Below are positions 33,495 through 41,607 of a stretch of 64,000 nt of DNA, piece by piece. The stretch is from Rhodococcus_G sp042879035 (GTDB lineage Bacteria > Actinomycetota > Actinomycetes > Mycobacteriales > Mycobacteriaceae): the NCBI RefSeq assembly GCF_042879035.1, contig NZ_JBIAOU010000003.1:310001-374000 (forward strand). The letters run 5' to 3'. The notes beneath the pieces were generated by a model that did no database searches, was not told the DNA's origin, and was given only the letters and a program-made list of their open reading frames with translations. The position numbers and the translations under genes are program-made. Position 1 is the first letter of the stretch. Every line of letters begins with the position of its first letter.

Positions 33495-34025
33495 GTTCCC
33501 CCTCACGCACTGACGGACGTCGGTCGTGGTGCGTACCGGGCCCGCCCCACTCTGGTCCGGCGTTGACGGTAGCAGTTGAACGCGCCGTGGACCGCTGTCG
33601 GCCACGTCGATTGCGGTGAGACAACTCGCAGCCCCCGGTCGGATGTGGTGGGCCTGCACCCGCCGGCCGGAGGCGATCCGGTCGGCCGCACCGAACGGTG
33701 TTCTCCGGGTTACACACATCTCCGGCGAGGGCCGTGTCCCGAAAGTCGGGGACAGCGCTCGCCACGTGAACTGGACGATCGCTCGGGCCGAACTGGACAG
33801 ATGACCTGAATTCGCGACGGAGCGATTCGCCGCTGTGGTGGATACTTCGCATCGCGGCGCCGGTGGCCCTCGTGCAGACGCGATTTCGAGGCGCCACCGA
33901 CGGCGAAGTCGCGACCCCAGAACGCGTTCCGGACACACGAAACGAGCCCGCCGAGCGGGTGCACGTCACCAGATCCGAAGACCGACTCCGAACCCCCGAC
34001 CGGGGCCGACGAAAGCTGGGCACCG
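33495..34025. other. 531-base region without a recognised gene
   Basis: It begins with the upstream region of module B. I see an imperfect hairpin at 33735..33754 (TGTCCCGA/TCGGGGACA) and a repeated GAACTGGAC within 33765..33805. Short open frames exist, but none shows a convincing ribosome binding site, codon pattern or resemblance. Confidence 0.5.
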
Positions 34026-34139
34026 ATGAACAAGCAGACCAAGGGCACCGCCGCCGGGTGGACCGATGCGAACGGCGCCATCGACATCACCACCTTCAGG
34101 GCGGTTCCCGGTGACGTCGTCACCTACAACGCCACCTGT
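34026..34139 (+). pseudogene. Remnant of an alternate-signal (SipW-type) exported protein gene
   Basis: ATG 34026 opens MNKQTKGTAAG and, after a gap relative to what the family would have, WTDANGAIDITTFRAVPGD and VVTYNATC. An MNKxTKG start followed by a long Ala/Gly hydrophobic stretch and W-x-D is the mark of Rhodococcus-type proteins exported by a SipW-like signal peptidase; here the hydrophobic stretch is missing and the sequence is cut off after about 38 codons at the left arm of an inverted repeat. I take it as a truncated relic. The family identification rests on these short motifs only. Confidence 0.42.
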
Positions 34140-34241
34140 GAAAACCCTTGTGCACACAGCTTCTCGGCCTGGTACACGGTGTTTCGGCGTGGATCCGCGT
34201 TGTGCGTGCGGGAAGACCTGTGTGCACAGGGGTTTTCGCAC
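34138..34241. repeat. Long imperfect inverted repeat, about 104 bp
   Basis: The left arm GTGAAAACCCTTGTGCACAC (34138 onward) is complementary to the right arm ending 34241 (GTGTGCACAGGGGTTTTCGC). Arms are 22-24 bases with two single-base gaps, and the space between is about 58 bases. It could be a small non-autonomous mobile element or a large hairpin. No target-site duplication is evident. Confidence 0.75.
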
Positions 34242-34248
34242 CGGGCAG

Positions 34249-34284
34249 GGGGAAGCCCCGGCCACCCTGGGCCGGGGCCTTCCC
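34249..34284 (-). terminator. GC-rich hairpin after the Ig-like protein gene
   Basis: GGGAAGCCCCGGCC pairs with GGCCGGGGCCTTCCC (one bulged base) around a five-base loop. It starts ten bases beyond the stop codon of the minus-strand Ig-like gene, the right place for its terminator. Confidence 0.75.
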
Positions 34285-34294
34285 GTCGGGACCG

Positions 34295-35425
34295 TCAGGA
34301 GCCGAAGTCCAACCCGGCAGAGCCGGTGCCGGGGCCGGTGGTCACGCTCGACACCGTGACGATGTGCGGCGTGGACGCCGCTGCCCAGGTACTCCGCGGT
34401 GATCGTGTCCACGCCGTCGGTGTTGAAGGACCGGTTGGTCGTCGCGACGCCGTCCACCACCGCGATCGGGCTGCCGAGCGCGACGCCGTCGTCCCGGAAC
34501 TGGACGCTTCCGGTCGCGGCGTTCGGGACGACCGTGGCCGTCAGCTCCATGTTCGTCCCGGTGACGACCGCGTCGGCGCCGGAGATGGCGATGCTGGTCG
34601 GCACCTTCTCCGCCGCGGTGACGGTGACGGTGAACGCCGCCGACGTCGAGGTGGCGAAGCCGGTGTCGCCGGAGTGGACGGCGGTGATCTCGTGGGCGCC
34701 CGCCGTGGTGAAGGGGTGGTTCAGCACCGCGGTGCCCGCGGCGACGGTGACCGGTGCGCCGATGGAGGTGTCGCCGTCCGTGAACTGCACGGTGCCGGTG
34801 GCGTCCGCCGGGGCGACGGTGGCGGTCAGTTCGACCGAGGTGCCGGTGGCGGTGGTGGCGAGGGCACTGACGGTCGTGGTGGTGGCCACCGCTTCCGCAT
34901 CGTGTTCGAAGTCGAGCGCGAAGTCGGGGTCGATGCTCCCGTTCTGGGTCTCGTTGCCGGCCTCGAGCAGCATATCCACCACCAGCATCACCTTCGCCCA
35001 TTCGCCGGGCGCCAGGTGGATGCTGCTGAGTTCGGTGCCGGGCTCGGCGAGGTTGTTGACCAGGTCGACCCTCTGACCGCGCGCGTCGTTGATCTCGGCG
35101 CGCACGTAGGCCTGCGTGTTCTCGGAGGTGCTCCAGTTGCCGAGGTACACCTGCAGCCGGCCGCCACTGGTGCCGTCGTTCCTCGCGTAGAACGTGGAGG
35201 TGGCCTCACCGCCCGGGACGAGGTCGCCGGCCAGTGCCGGGATCTTGTCCAGGCCGCCCAGGTGGCGTTGTCGGCGGAGTACCACTGGAGATGGTTCGGG
35301 TCCGCGTACGCGGATGCGGGCATCAGCACAGGGGCGTACACCGCCAGGAACAGTGCCGCGACCACGCCGCCAACGACAGTGGTCAGCCGGCTGAGGGTGC
35401 CCTGTGTGTTGATGGTCGAATTCAT
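34295..35425 (-). pseudogene. Exported Ig-like repeat surface protein with two compensating frameshifts
   Basis: The start codon at 35425 opens a signal peptide (SRLTTVVGGVVAALFLAVYA, cleavage near ASAYADP). After SADNATWAAW, near 35255, the coherent sequence shifts frame and continues LDKIPALAGDLVPGGEATST, then a beta-rich exported domain and two bacterial Ig-like (Big_3-type) repeats (ATVAPADATGTVQFTDGDTS and ATVVPNAATGSVQFRDDGV). Near 34390 it shifts back to the first frame for the tail PHIVTVSSVTTGPGTGSAG and stop. Start-to-stop distance is a multiple of three, so one base was lost and one gained. It would be a wall-exposed protein if intact. Confidence 0.75.
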
Positions 35426-35619
35426 TGAGGCAGCGCACGGTGGATCTGTTGATCAAGCGTCCAGATCGGTCGGATTTCTTTGTCGGAGTAGCCGATAGCG
35501 GACATTCGCGGATCGCGCTGGTCCGGACCCGGTGTCCGATTGGTGGCGGACGTGGCGTGAGAGGTAGGGTGTTCGGGGATTTCGGGATGCACACACCGAC
35601 CCCGCAGACGGAGTGCGAC

Positions 35620-35750
35620 ATGAGGAGGTGAGGCTTGAAGTGACGAGCCAACCTCCCAGTACCTGCCGAAGTCGTCGCTGAACCGTAACGGTTCCCCCTT
35701 CGCGCAGCGGCGATTTCGCGACAGCCACACCGCCCGACCCTTCGTCGGGC
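35620..35750 (+). promoter_or_regulatory. Structured leader upstream of corA
   Basis: The leader holds a stem GGAGGT(GA)GGCT / AGCC(A)ACCTCC at 35624..35656 and a perfect seven-base hairpin GCCCGAC/GTCGGGC at 35732..35750, 35 bases before the start codon. A three-codon frame (ATG AGG AGG TGA) begins at 35620. Together they look like a regulated 5' leader, but I cannot match a known riboswitch. Confidence 0.35.
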
Positions 35751-35784
35751 CGTCCGTGCCTCTCCTCATGCGAAAGCCGTACCC

Positions 35785-36942
35785 ATGATGCGTGACATGC
35801 GCCCCTTCCGGCCCCTGCTTCCCCGCCGCGCCGCCGACCCCATTCGCGACACGATCGTCCCCGAGCACTCGATGGCGCCCCACCCGGCGCCGCCGCGCAC
35901 GGTCGGAGCTGCCACCACGGTCGCGTCGAGCGTCGTCAACAGCGGTGTCTACCGCGACGGGTGCCGGACGGAAGCCCCGCCCGATCTCTTCGAGGAACTG
36001 CGCACACTCCCCGACGAGACGTCGATGGCCTGGATCGGTCTGTACCGGCCCTCCGCGGATCAGCTGCTGGACGCGGCCGAGCAGTTCGGGTTGCACGAAC
36101 TGGCGGTCGAGGATGCGATCGTCGCCCACCAGCGTCCCAAGCTCGAGCGGTACGGCGACACCCTCTTCGTGGTGCTGCGCGCGGCCCGCTACGTGGACGA
36201 GAGCGAACGGGTCGATTTCGGTGAGCTGCACGTGTTCTGCGGACCGACGTTCGTACTGACCGTCCGGCACAGCGAGTCGCCGGACCTGTCCGCGGTCCGT
36301 GCGCGGATGGAGAGCGACCCCGAACTGCTGCGGCTCGGACCGGAGGCCGTCCTCTACGCGATCCTCGACGCCGTGGTCGACGGGTACGCGCCGGTCGTCG
36401 CCGGTCTGCAGAACGACATCGACGAGATCGAGACCGAGGTGTTCAGCGGCGACCCGAAGGTGTCGCGGCGCATCTACGAGCTCACCCGAGAGGTCATCGA
36501 GTTCCAGCGCGCCACCAAGCCGCTGCTCGGCATGCTGTCCGGGTTGTCCGCCGGTTTCGAGAAGTACAAGACGGACGAGGAGCTGCAGCGGTACCTGCGC
36601 GACGTCACCGACCACGCGACCACGGTCGTCGAGCGGGCCGACGGGTTCCGGCAGTTGCTCGGCAACATCCTCACGGTCAACGCCACGCTGGTGTCGCAGA
36701 CCCAGAACGAGGAGATGTCCGCGCTGACGCAGGCCAGCTACGCGCAGAACGAGGAGATCAAGAAGGTGTCGGCGTGGGCCGCGATCCTGTTCGCGCCCAC
36801 CCTGATCGGCACCGTGTACGGCATGAACTTCGACAACATGCCCGAGCTGCACTGGGCGGGTGGGTATCCGTTCGCGCTCGGGATGATGGCACTGATCTGC
36901 GTCGGCCTGTACACGATCTTCAAACGTCGCGGCTGGTTGTGA
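35785..36942 (+). CDS. corA: CorA family magnesium/cobalt transporter
   Basis: A 385-residue divalent-cation channel of the CorA family. The large cytosolic domain is followed by two C-terminal helices; the signature TVYGMNFDNMPEL stands between them in the pore mouth, and the protein ends in a basic FKRRGWL. Residues 1-45 are an unusual Pro/Arg-rich extension. Three close ATGs (35785, 35788, 35797) could serve. A structured leader precedes it and a stem-loop follows. It forms a pentamer importing Mg2+. Confidence 0.93.
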   Translation: MMRDMRPFRPLLPRRAADPIRDTIVPEHSMAPHPAPPRTVGAATTVASSVVNSGVYRDGCRTEAPPDLFEELRTLPDETSMAWIGLYRPSADQLLDAAEQFGLHELAVEDAIVAHQRPKLERYGDTLFVVLRAARYVDESERVDFGELHVFCGPTFVLTVRHSESPDLSAVRARMESDPELLRLGPEAVLYAILDAVVDGYAPVVAGLQNDIDEIETEVFSGDPKVSRRIYELTREVIEFQRATKPLLGMLSGLSAGFEKYKTDEELQRYLRDVTDHATTVVERADGFRQLLGNILTVNATLVSQTQNEEMSALTQASYAQNEEIKKVSAWAAILFAPTLIGTVYGMNFDNMPELHWAGGYPFALGMMALICVGLYTIFKRRGWL

Positions 36943-36952
36943 GCGCTCCGCG

Positions 36953-36998
36953 CCCGTGAGTCCTTCCGGTCCACATGGGGGCCGAAAGGACTCACGGG
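36953..36998. terminator. Hairpin after corA
   Basis: CCCGTGAGTCCTTCCGG pairs with CCGAAAGGACTCACGGG around TCCACATGGGGG, with one mismatch. It lies between corA and the convergent small gene at 37012 and can end both transcripts. Confidence 0.75.
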
Positions 36999-37011
36999 TG
37001 CCGCAGGCGCC

Positions 37012-37104
37012 TCAGTTCTGCTGCCGGCCCTTGCCGGTGATCTTCCTCCACTGCGTGGTCGCGAGGTACCTGACCAACAGGCCGTAATTCCTGAGCTTCT
37101 CCAT
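37012..37104 (-). CDS. Putative 30-residue basic peptide
   Basis: ATG 37104 follows AGGGGG by five bases. The product is 30 residues: an amphipathic basic helix (MEKLRNYGLLVRYLATTQW) and a tail rich in Lys, Arg and Gln. It stands alone between the corA terminator and the dodecin promoter. There is no family I know. An alternative start 15 bases upstream would add MRGTP. The good ribosome binding site and isolated position favour a real gene, but the length makes chance possible. Confidence 0.45.
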   Translation of the reverse strand: MEKLRNYGLLVRYLATTQWRKITGKGRQQN

Positions 37105-37222
37105 GGGTGTCCCCCTCATGTCGGTGAATCGCCGTTTTTCCGCCCGGAACTTGACCACAGTTCGGGGCCGCCAGGCAATAGTCTGAAGTGACCTTGTAGT
37201 CACCGAAGAGTGAGGAAGTGCG

Positions 37223-37435
37223 ATGAGTGATCACGTCTACTCCATCACCGAGGTCGTCGGTTCGTCGTCCAAGGGGATCGACGACGCCGTCGCGCAGGCC
37301 ATCGCCCGCGCGAGCGAAACGGTCCGCAATCTCGAGTGGTTCGAGGTGGTGGGAACGCGGGGACACATCGTCGACGGCAAGGTCGCGCACGTTCAGGTGA
37401 CGTTGAAACTGGGCTTCCGTCTCGACGCGCCCTGA
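37223..37435 (+). CDS. Dodecin (flavin-binding small protein)
   Basis: A 70-residue dodecin that builds a hollow dodecamer storing riboflavin/FMN and, in mycobacterial types, binding CoA. The full pattern is present: VYSITEVVGSSSKGIDDAV, ARASETVRNLEWFEVVGTRG with Trp at the flavin-stacking position, and HVQVTLKLGFRLD. Ribosome binding site GAGGAAGTGCG precedes the ATG. Stands alone, 46 bases before the ligase gene. Confidence 0.95.
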   Translation: MSDHVYSITEVVGSSSKGIDDAVAQAIARASETVRNLEWFEVVGTRGHIVDGKVAHVQVTLKLGFRLDAP

Positions 37436-37481
37436 CGCGCGTCCCCTCGCCAATCGGCGCGGTGTGGGTCAGGATGGGGTC

Positions 37482-38528
37482 GTGGACCTCCCCGTGCGCC
37501 CGCCCGTGCAACCGATGCTCGCCAAGGCGGCCGCCGCCGTGCCCGAACAGCCACCCGAGGGTGAACCCGTGTGGTCGTACGAGCCGAAGTGGGATGGCTT
37601 CCGCGCCATCGTCTTTCGTGACGGCGACAAGGTGGTGCTCGGCTCGCGCAGCGGCAAGGACCTCGGTCGGTACTTCCCGGAGATGCTCGATGCGGTCCGT
37701 GCGGAACTGCCCGAACGTTGCGTCCTCGACGGCGAACTGGTCGTTGCGCGGGAAATCGGCGGACGCACCCGGTTGGACTGGGAGGCGCTGTCCGAACGGA
37801 TCCATCCCGCCGCGAGCCGGGTCGCGCTGCTCGCCGAGCAGACGCCCTCGCAGCTGATCGGGTTCGACCTGCTGGCGCTCGGCGACGACGACCTGACCTC
37901 GGTGCCGTTCGCGCAGCGTCGGTCCGCGTTGCTCGACGCCGTCGGTGGTGGTCCGTCCTGCCACGTCACGACGGCGACCACCGACCCCGCCGTCGCCACC
38001 GAGTGGTTCCACGCCTTCGAAGGCGCCGGCCTGGACGGTGTGGTCGCGAAAAAACTTGCAGGCCACTATGTTCCGAACAAGCGCGAGATGATCAAGGTCA
38101 AACATTCGCGCACCGCGGACGCGGTCGTCATCGGGTACCGGCCGCACAAGAGTCAACCGGGGATCGGGTCGATGTTGCTCGGCCTGTACCAGGACGGCGA
38201 CCTGCGGATGATCGGCGGCGCCTCCGCGTTCACCGCAGCCAAGCGCATCGAGTACCAGGAGATCCTCGACCGGCACCGTGTCGGGGAGGACGTCGTCCAC
38301 GACGGCGAGGCCACCCGGTGGGCCGCCGGACGGGATCGGCAGTGGGTGCCGCTGCGTCCCGAACTGGTGGTCGAGGTCGCATACGACCAGATGGAGGGCG
38401 ACCGGCTGCGGCATGCCGCCCGGTTCCTGCGGTGGCGTCCCGACCGTGACGCGGACAGCTGCACGTACGAGCAACTGGAGGTACCGGTGCGGTACGACTT
38501 CGCCGACGTACTCGCGGGAGGCAAGTGA
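37482..38528 (+). CDS. ligC: ATP-dependent DNA ligase (LigC type)
   Basis: A 348-residue ATP-dependent ligase with the nucleotidyl-transferase core and OB-fold but no other domains. The adenylated Lys sits in YEPKWDGFRAIVF, motif III in CVLDGELVV, motif IV in GLDGVVAKK and motif V in KREMIKVKH. This is the LigC arrangement of mycobacteria, where it acts with Prim-PolC in short-gap base-excision repair. The next gene is that polymerase. I use GTG 37482, with AGGA seven bases before it; another GTG at 37464 is possible. Confidence 0.92.
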   Translation: MDLPVRPPVQPMLAKAAAAVPEQPPEGEPVWSYEPKWDGFRAIVFRDGDKVVLGSRSGKDLGRYFPEMLDAVRAELPERCVLDGELVVAREIGGRTRLDWEALSERIHPAASRVALLAEQTPSQLIGFDLLALGDDDLTSVPFAQRRSALLDAVGGGPSCHVTTATTDPAVATEWFHAFEGAGLDGVVAKKLAGHYVPNKREMIKVKHSRTADAVVIGYRPHKSQPGIGSMLLGLYQDGDLRMIGGASAFTAAKRIEYQEILDRHRVGEDVVHDGEATRWAAGRDRQWVPLRPELVVEVAYDQMEGDRLRHAARFLRWRPDRDADSCTYEQLEVPVRYDFADVLAGGK

Positions 38529-39580
38529 TGGCTGCCAAATCTCCTGCGGTCGAACTCGACGTCGACGGCATCGAGGTCCGGTTGTCCAGCCCCGACAAGG
38601 TGATGTTCCCTCAGCTCGGCCCCGAGGGCGGGACGAAACGTCATCTCGCCGAGTACTACCGGTCCGTCGCCCTGTTCGACGGAGGCGGAATCATGACCGC
38701 GCTCGGTCAACGGCCGACACACCTGCAGCGGTTCCCGGACGGCATCGAGGGCGAGGAGGTGTACCAGAAGCGGATCCCGGCGAAACGGCCCGAGTACCTG
38801 GCCACCTGCACCGTCACGAACCCGAACGGCCGCACGGCCGACGCGCTCCTGGTGCGCCGGCCCGCCGACGTCGTGTGGGCGGCCCAGATGGGCAACGTGA
38901 CCTTCCATCCGTGGCCGGTGCGATGCGCCGACACCGACCGACCCGACGAGCTCCGCATCGACCTCGATCCGCAGCCCGGCACCGGGTTCGCCGAGGCTCG
39001 GGGCGTCGCGCTCGATCTGGTGGTGCCCCTGCTCGACGAGCTCGGGCTCGTCGGATACCCGAAGACGTCCGGTGGCCGGGGTGTGCACGTCTACGTGCGG
39101 ATCGAACCGCGCTGGGACTTCGTCGACGTCCGGCACGCCGCGATCGCCTTCGCGCGCGAAATCGAACGCCGCGACCCGTCCCGCGTCACCACCGCGTGGT
39201 GGAAGGAGGAACGCGGGGCCCGAATCTTCGTCGACTTCAACCAGACCGCGCGCGACAAGACCGTCGCCTCCGCGTACTCGGTGCGCAAGACGCCGCGGGC
39301 GACGGTGTCGACGCCGGTCACCTGGGCCGAACTCGCCGATGTCGAACCGGACGACTTCACCATCGCCACGGTGCCCGATCTGCTCGCCCGTCGCGGTGAC
39401 CCGGCCGCGGACATAGACGAGGTCGCGCACTCCCTCGACGGACTGCTCGAGATGGCGGCGCGGGACGCCGCGAACGGACTCGGCGACCTGCCCTACCCGC
39501 CGCAGTACCCGAAAATGCCCGGAGAGCCGAAACGCGTGCAGCCCAGTCGGGATCGGGACCGCCCACAGCAGCTCGAGTGA
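38528..39580 (+). CDS. Prim-PolC: LigD-type primase-polymerase
   Basis: A 350-residue archaeo-eukaryotic primase family polymerase. The catalytic Asp pair appears in LRIDLDPQPG, the nucleotide-binding SGGRGVHVYV follows, and a late IFVDFNQTARDKT completes the active site. Mycobacterial Prim-PolC fills short gaps with a preference for ribonucleotides, then LigC seals. The stop of ligC and this ATG overlap (TGATG). In the order LigC to Prim-PolC the pair resembles Rv3731/Rv3730c. Confidence 0.9.
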   Translation: MAAKSPAVELDVDGIEVRLSSPDKVMFPQLGPEGGTKRHLAEYYRSVALFDGGGIMTALGQRPTHLQRFPDGIEGEEVYQKRIPAKRPEYLATCTVTNPNGRTADALLVRRPADVVWAAQMGNVTFHPWPVRCADTDRPDELRIDLDPQPGTGFAEARGVALDLVVPLLDELGLVGYPKTSGGRGVHVYVRIEPRWDFVDVRHAAIAFAREIERRDPSRVTTAWWKEERGARIFVDFNQTARDKTVASAYSVRKTPRATVSTPVTWAELADVEPDDFTIATVPDLLARRGDPAADIDEVAHSLDGLLEMAARDAANGLGDLPYPPQYPKMPGEPKRVQPSRDRDRPQQLE

Positions 39581-39741
39581 GAAGACCCGACGGCTCCGTT
39601 CACCGCGCTGGACCCCGGGTCCGGCAGTAGGCTGCCGAACAGGTGAACAGCCGAGAGCCGGTCGCCGACCGGATGCCCACCGGCACCACCAGGACGGACG
39701 TCGGTGGGTAGGGGCCGTTCGAACGCGCGGGAGGGTGTGCG

Positions 39742-40329
39742 ATGACCGGAAGTCCAACTGTCGGAACGAACGAGGCGATCCTGCGCATCGCCAAGGACGT
39801 GTGGTGGGTGCTGCTCGTGCGCGGCATCCTCGCGATCGCGTTCGGTATCGTCGCGCTCGTCTGGCCCCACGTCACCGTCCAGGTGCTCATCGTCGTCGTC
39901 GGTGTCTTCTGGATCGTCGACGGCCTGGTGTCCGCGGTCCGCGCGATCCAGGCCCGCAAGGTCGTCACCAGTTGGGTCTGGTGGCTCGCGGGCGCGTTGG
40001 TGTCCGTGATCGCCGGCGTCGTCCTGTTCGTCTGGCCGGATCTGACCGCGCTCGCGTTCGCCTACGTGATGGGCTTCTGGGCGATTCTCGTCGGCATCCT
40101 CGAGATCATCGGCGCCTTCCAGGTGATGGCCAACGGCGGCCAGTGGATCGGAGTCATGGTCGCCGGTGTCCTCTCCCTCCTGTTCGGTCTGTTCCTCGTC
40201 ATCTGGCCCGGCTCCGGCATCACCGGCCTGATGTGGCTCGTCGGAATCTTCGCGCTCCTGTTCGGCGTGTTCTTCGTGGTCGGCGCCTTCCAGGTGCGAT
40301 CCGCGGCCAAACGCGCCGGCGTGGCCTGA
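39742..40329 (+). CDS. HdeD-family (DUF308) membrane protein
   Basis: A 195-residue protein with six hydrophobic helices arranged as three similar hairpins, each with a W-P or W-D-G element (ALVWPHVTVQVLI, LFVWPDLTALAFA, LVIWPGSGITGLM). This is the DUF308/HdeD pattern, linked to acid resistance in enterobacteria, with unknown role in actinobacteria. A GGGAGGGTGTGCG ribosome binding site precedes the ATG. An 18-bp hairpin closes the transcript. Confidence 0.88.
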   Translation: MTGSPTVGTNEAILRIAKDVWWVLLVRGILAIAFGIVALVWPHVTVQVLIVVVGVFWIVDGLVSAVRAIQARKVVTSWVWWLAGALVSVIAGVVLFVWPDLTALAFAYVMGFWAILVGILEIIGAFQVMANGGQWIGVMVAGVLSLLFGLFLVIWPGSGITGLMWLVGIFALLFGVFFVVGAFQVRSAAKRAGVA

Positions 40330-40357
40330 CACCCGGAGGCATCTGCTTCCACAGGCT

Positions 40358-40405
40358 CGGCTGCACGGGGCGGCGTCACGGGTGCGGCGCCGCCCCGTGC
40401 AGCCG
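40358..40405 (+). terminator. Terminator hairpin after the HdeD-like gene
   Basis: Perfect 18-bp stem, CGGCTGCACGGGGCGGCG with its complement, around a 12-base loop, 28 bases past the stop codon. No U tract follows, as is usual in actinobacteria. Confidence 0.85.
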
Positions 40406-40512
40406 CGAGAACCCCGACCTGACCGTCGGCGATTCGCCAAACGCCGGCGAATCGTGTGTCAATGGGGCGCCCGACCGCGTGGGGGCGTCGGGTTGCACAG
40501 ACTGTCGATGTG

Positions 40513-41472
40513 ATGGGAACGGAAATGGGTATGCGTTCGAACGGGCGGAACGGGAAGGGGGGCCGCTGGTCGCGGCGGGTCGCGGTGACAGTGGCAGCGG
40601 CGACGACGCTGGGCGCGGCGTTGACGGTGCCGACGCAGGCGGCTCCGCTGGTCCCCGGCGGCCCGGACGTGCAGACGTTCGAGCTGCCGCAGTTGCCGGG
40701 CGTGCAGTTGCCGCAGATTCCCGGTCTGCCGGTGCCGGCGCAGGCGGTTCCGTCCATCGGTCCGGCGAACTTCTCCACTCCGCGGCTGAACCCGTCCGAG
40801 GGCGAGGTGGTGGGGGTCGCGCAGCCGATCGTCATCTCGTTCGCCGAGGCGATCGCCGACCGCGCCGTTGCCGAGCGGGCCATCCGGATCACCACGACAC
40901 CGAAGGTCGACAGCGGCCACTTCTACTGGATCAACGACCGCCAGGTCCGGTGGCGCCCGACCCAGTTCTGGCCGGCGAACACCGACGTCGTCGTCGAGGC
41001 CGGCGGCGCCCGGTCCGCGTTCCACGTCGGCGAGGCCGTGATCACCACCGCGGACGACGTCACCAAGCAGATCACCGTCATCCGCAACGGTGAAGTGGTC
41101 AAGACGATGCCGACGTCGATGGGCAAGCCGGGGCACGAGACGCCGAACGGCACCTACATCGTCGGCGAGAAGTTCCGCGACATGTACATGGACTCGTCGA
41201 CGTACGGCGTTCCCGTCGACTCCCCGGAGGGCTACCGGACCTACGTCGAGTACGCGACGCGCATTTCGTACAGTGGCATCTTCGTCCACGCCGCACCGTG
41301 GTCGGTGAACCAGCAGGGCTACAGCGACGTCAGTCACGGCTGCCTGAACGTGAGCACCGAGGACGGCAGGTGGTTCTTCGAGAACGCCCGCAAGGGCGAC
41401 CCGGTCATCGTCGTGAACACCAGCGGCGGAGTCCTCGACGGCCACGACGGTCTCGGCGACTGGAACCTCTGA
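40513..41472 (+). CDS. L,D-transpeptidase (type 2, Ig-like plus YkuD domain)
   Basis: A cell-wall enzyme forming 3-3 peptidoglycan cross-links outside the membrane. Residues 1-50 are a signal peptide (basic run, VAVTVAAATTLGAALTVP, TQAAP), then a Pro/Leu/Gln-rich linker, an Ig-like domain (PSEGEVVGVAQPIVISF) and the YkuD domain. The catalytic motif is complete: HAAPW, then DVSHGCLNVS with the nucleophile Cys. Starts at ATG 40513, 40525 or 40531 are all in frame; 40525 has GGGAACGG just upstream. The layout corresponds to mycobacterial Ldt enzymes. Confidence 0.92.
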   Translation: MGTEMGMRSNGRNGKGGRWSRRVAVTVAAATTLGAALTVPTQAAPLVPGGPDVQTFELPQLPGVQLPQIPGLPVPAQAVPSIGPANFSTPRLNPSEGEVVGVAQPIVISFAEAIADRAVAERAIRITTTPKVDSGHFYWINDRQVRWRPTQFWPANTDVVVEAGGARSAFHVGEAVITTADDVTKQITVIRNGEVVKTMPTSMGKPGHETPNGTYIVGEKFRDMYMDSSTYGVPVDSPEGYRTYVEYATRISYSGIFVHAAPWSVNQQGYSDVSHGCLNVSTEDGRWFFENARKGDPVIVVNTSGGVLDGHDGLGDWNL

Positions 41473-41490
41473 GGCGGCCGCGCCGCCTGC

Positions 41491-41526
41491 GCGCGAGTTC
41501 GGTAGTCCTGGCTACCGAACTCGCGC
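41491..41526. terminator. Hairpin, GTGCGCGAGTTCGGT family, second copy
   Basis: Stem GCGCGAGTTCGGTAG with a perfect 15-bp complement and a six-base loop TCCTGG, 18 bases after the L,D-transpeptidase stop. The core is shared with 23924..23963 and 54874..54904. Confidence 0.85.
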
Positions 41527-41607
41527 ACGGGCACGACGCGATACCGGGTGCGTCGACACCTCTTCTCGCCGCCCTGCAAACACCGCGCAACGCGGTACGC
41601 TCGGGCG

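Noticed and set aside
34138..34241. Proven mobile element
   Set aside because: No transposase, no target-site duplication and only one copy in this window. The inverted repeat is reported, but its mobility is left open.
34295..35425. Programmed frameshifting in the Ig-like gene
   Set aside because: Neither shift point has a slippery heptamer followed by a pseudoknot-like structure, and two opposite programmed shifts in one gene are very unlikely.
35600..35784. M-box magnesium riboswitch before corA
   Set aside because: GGTGAGGC fits, but the conserved CGCTGCC core and the AGAGACGCCAATGGGTCAAC-type segment of actinobacterial M-boxes are not there, so I list only an unassigned structured leader.
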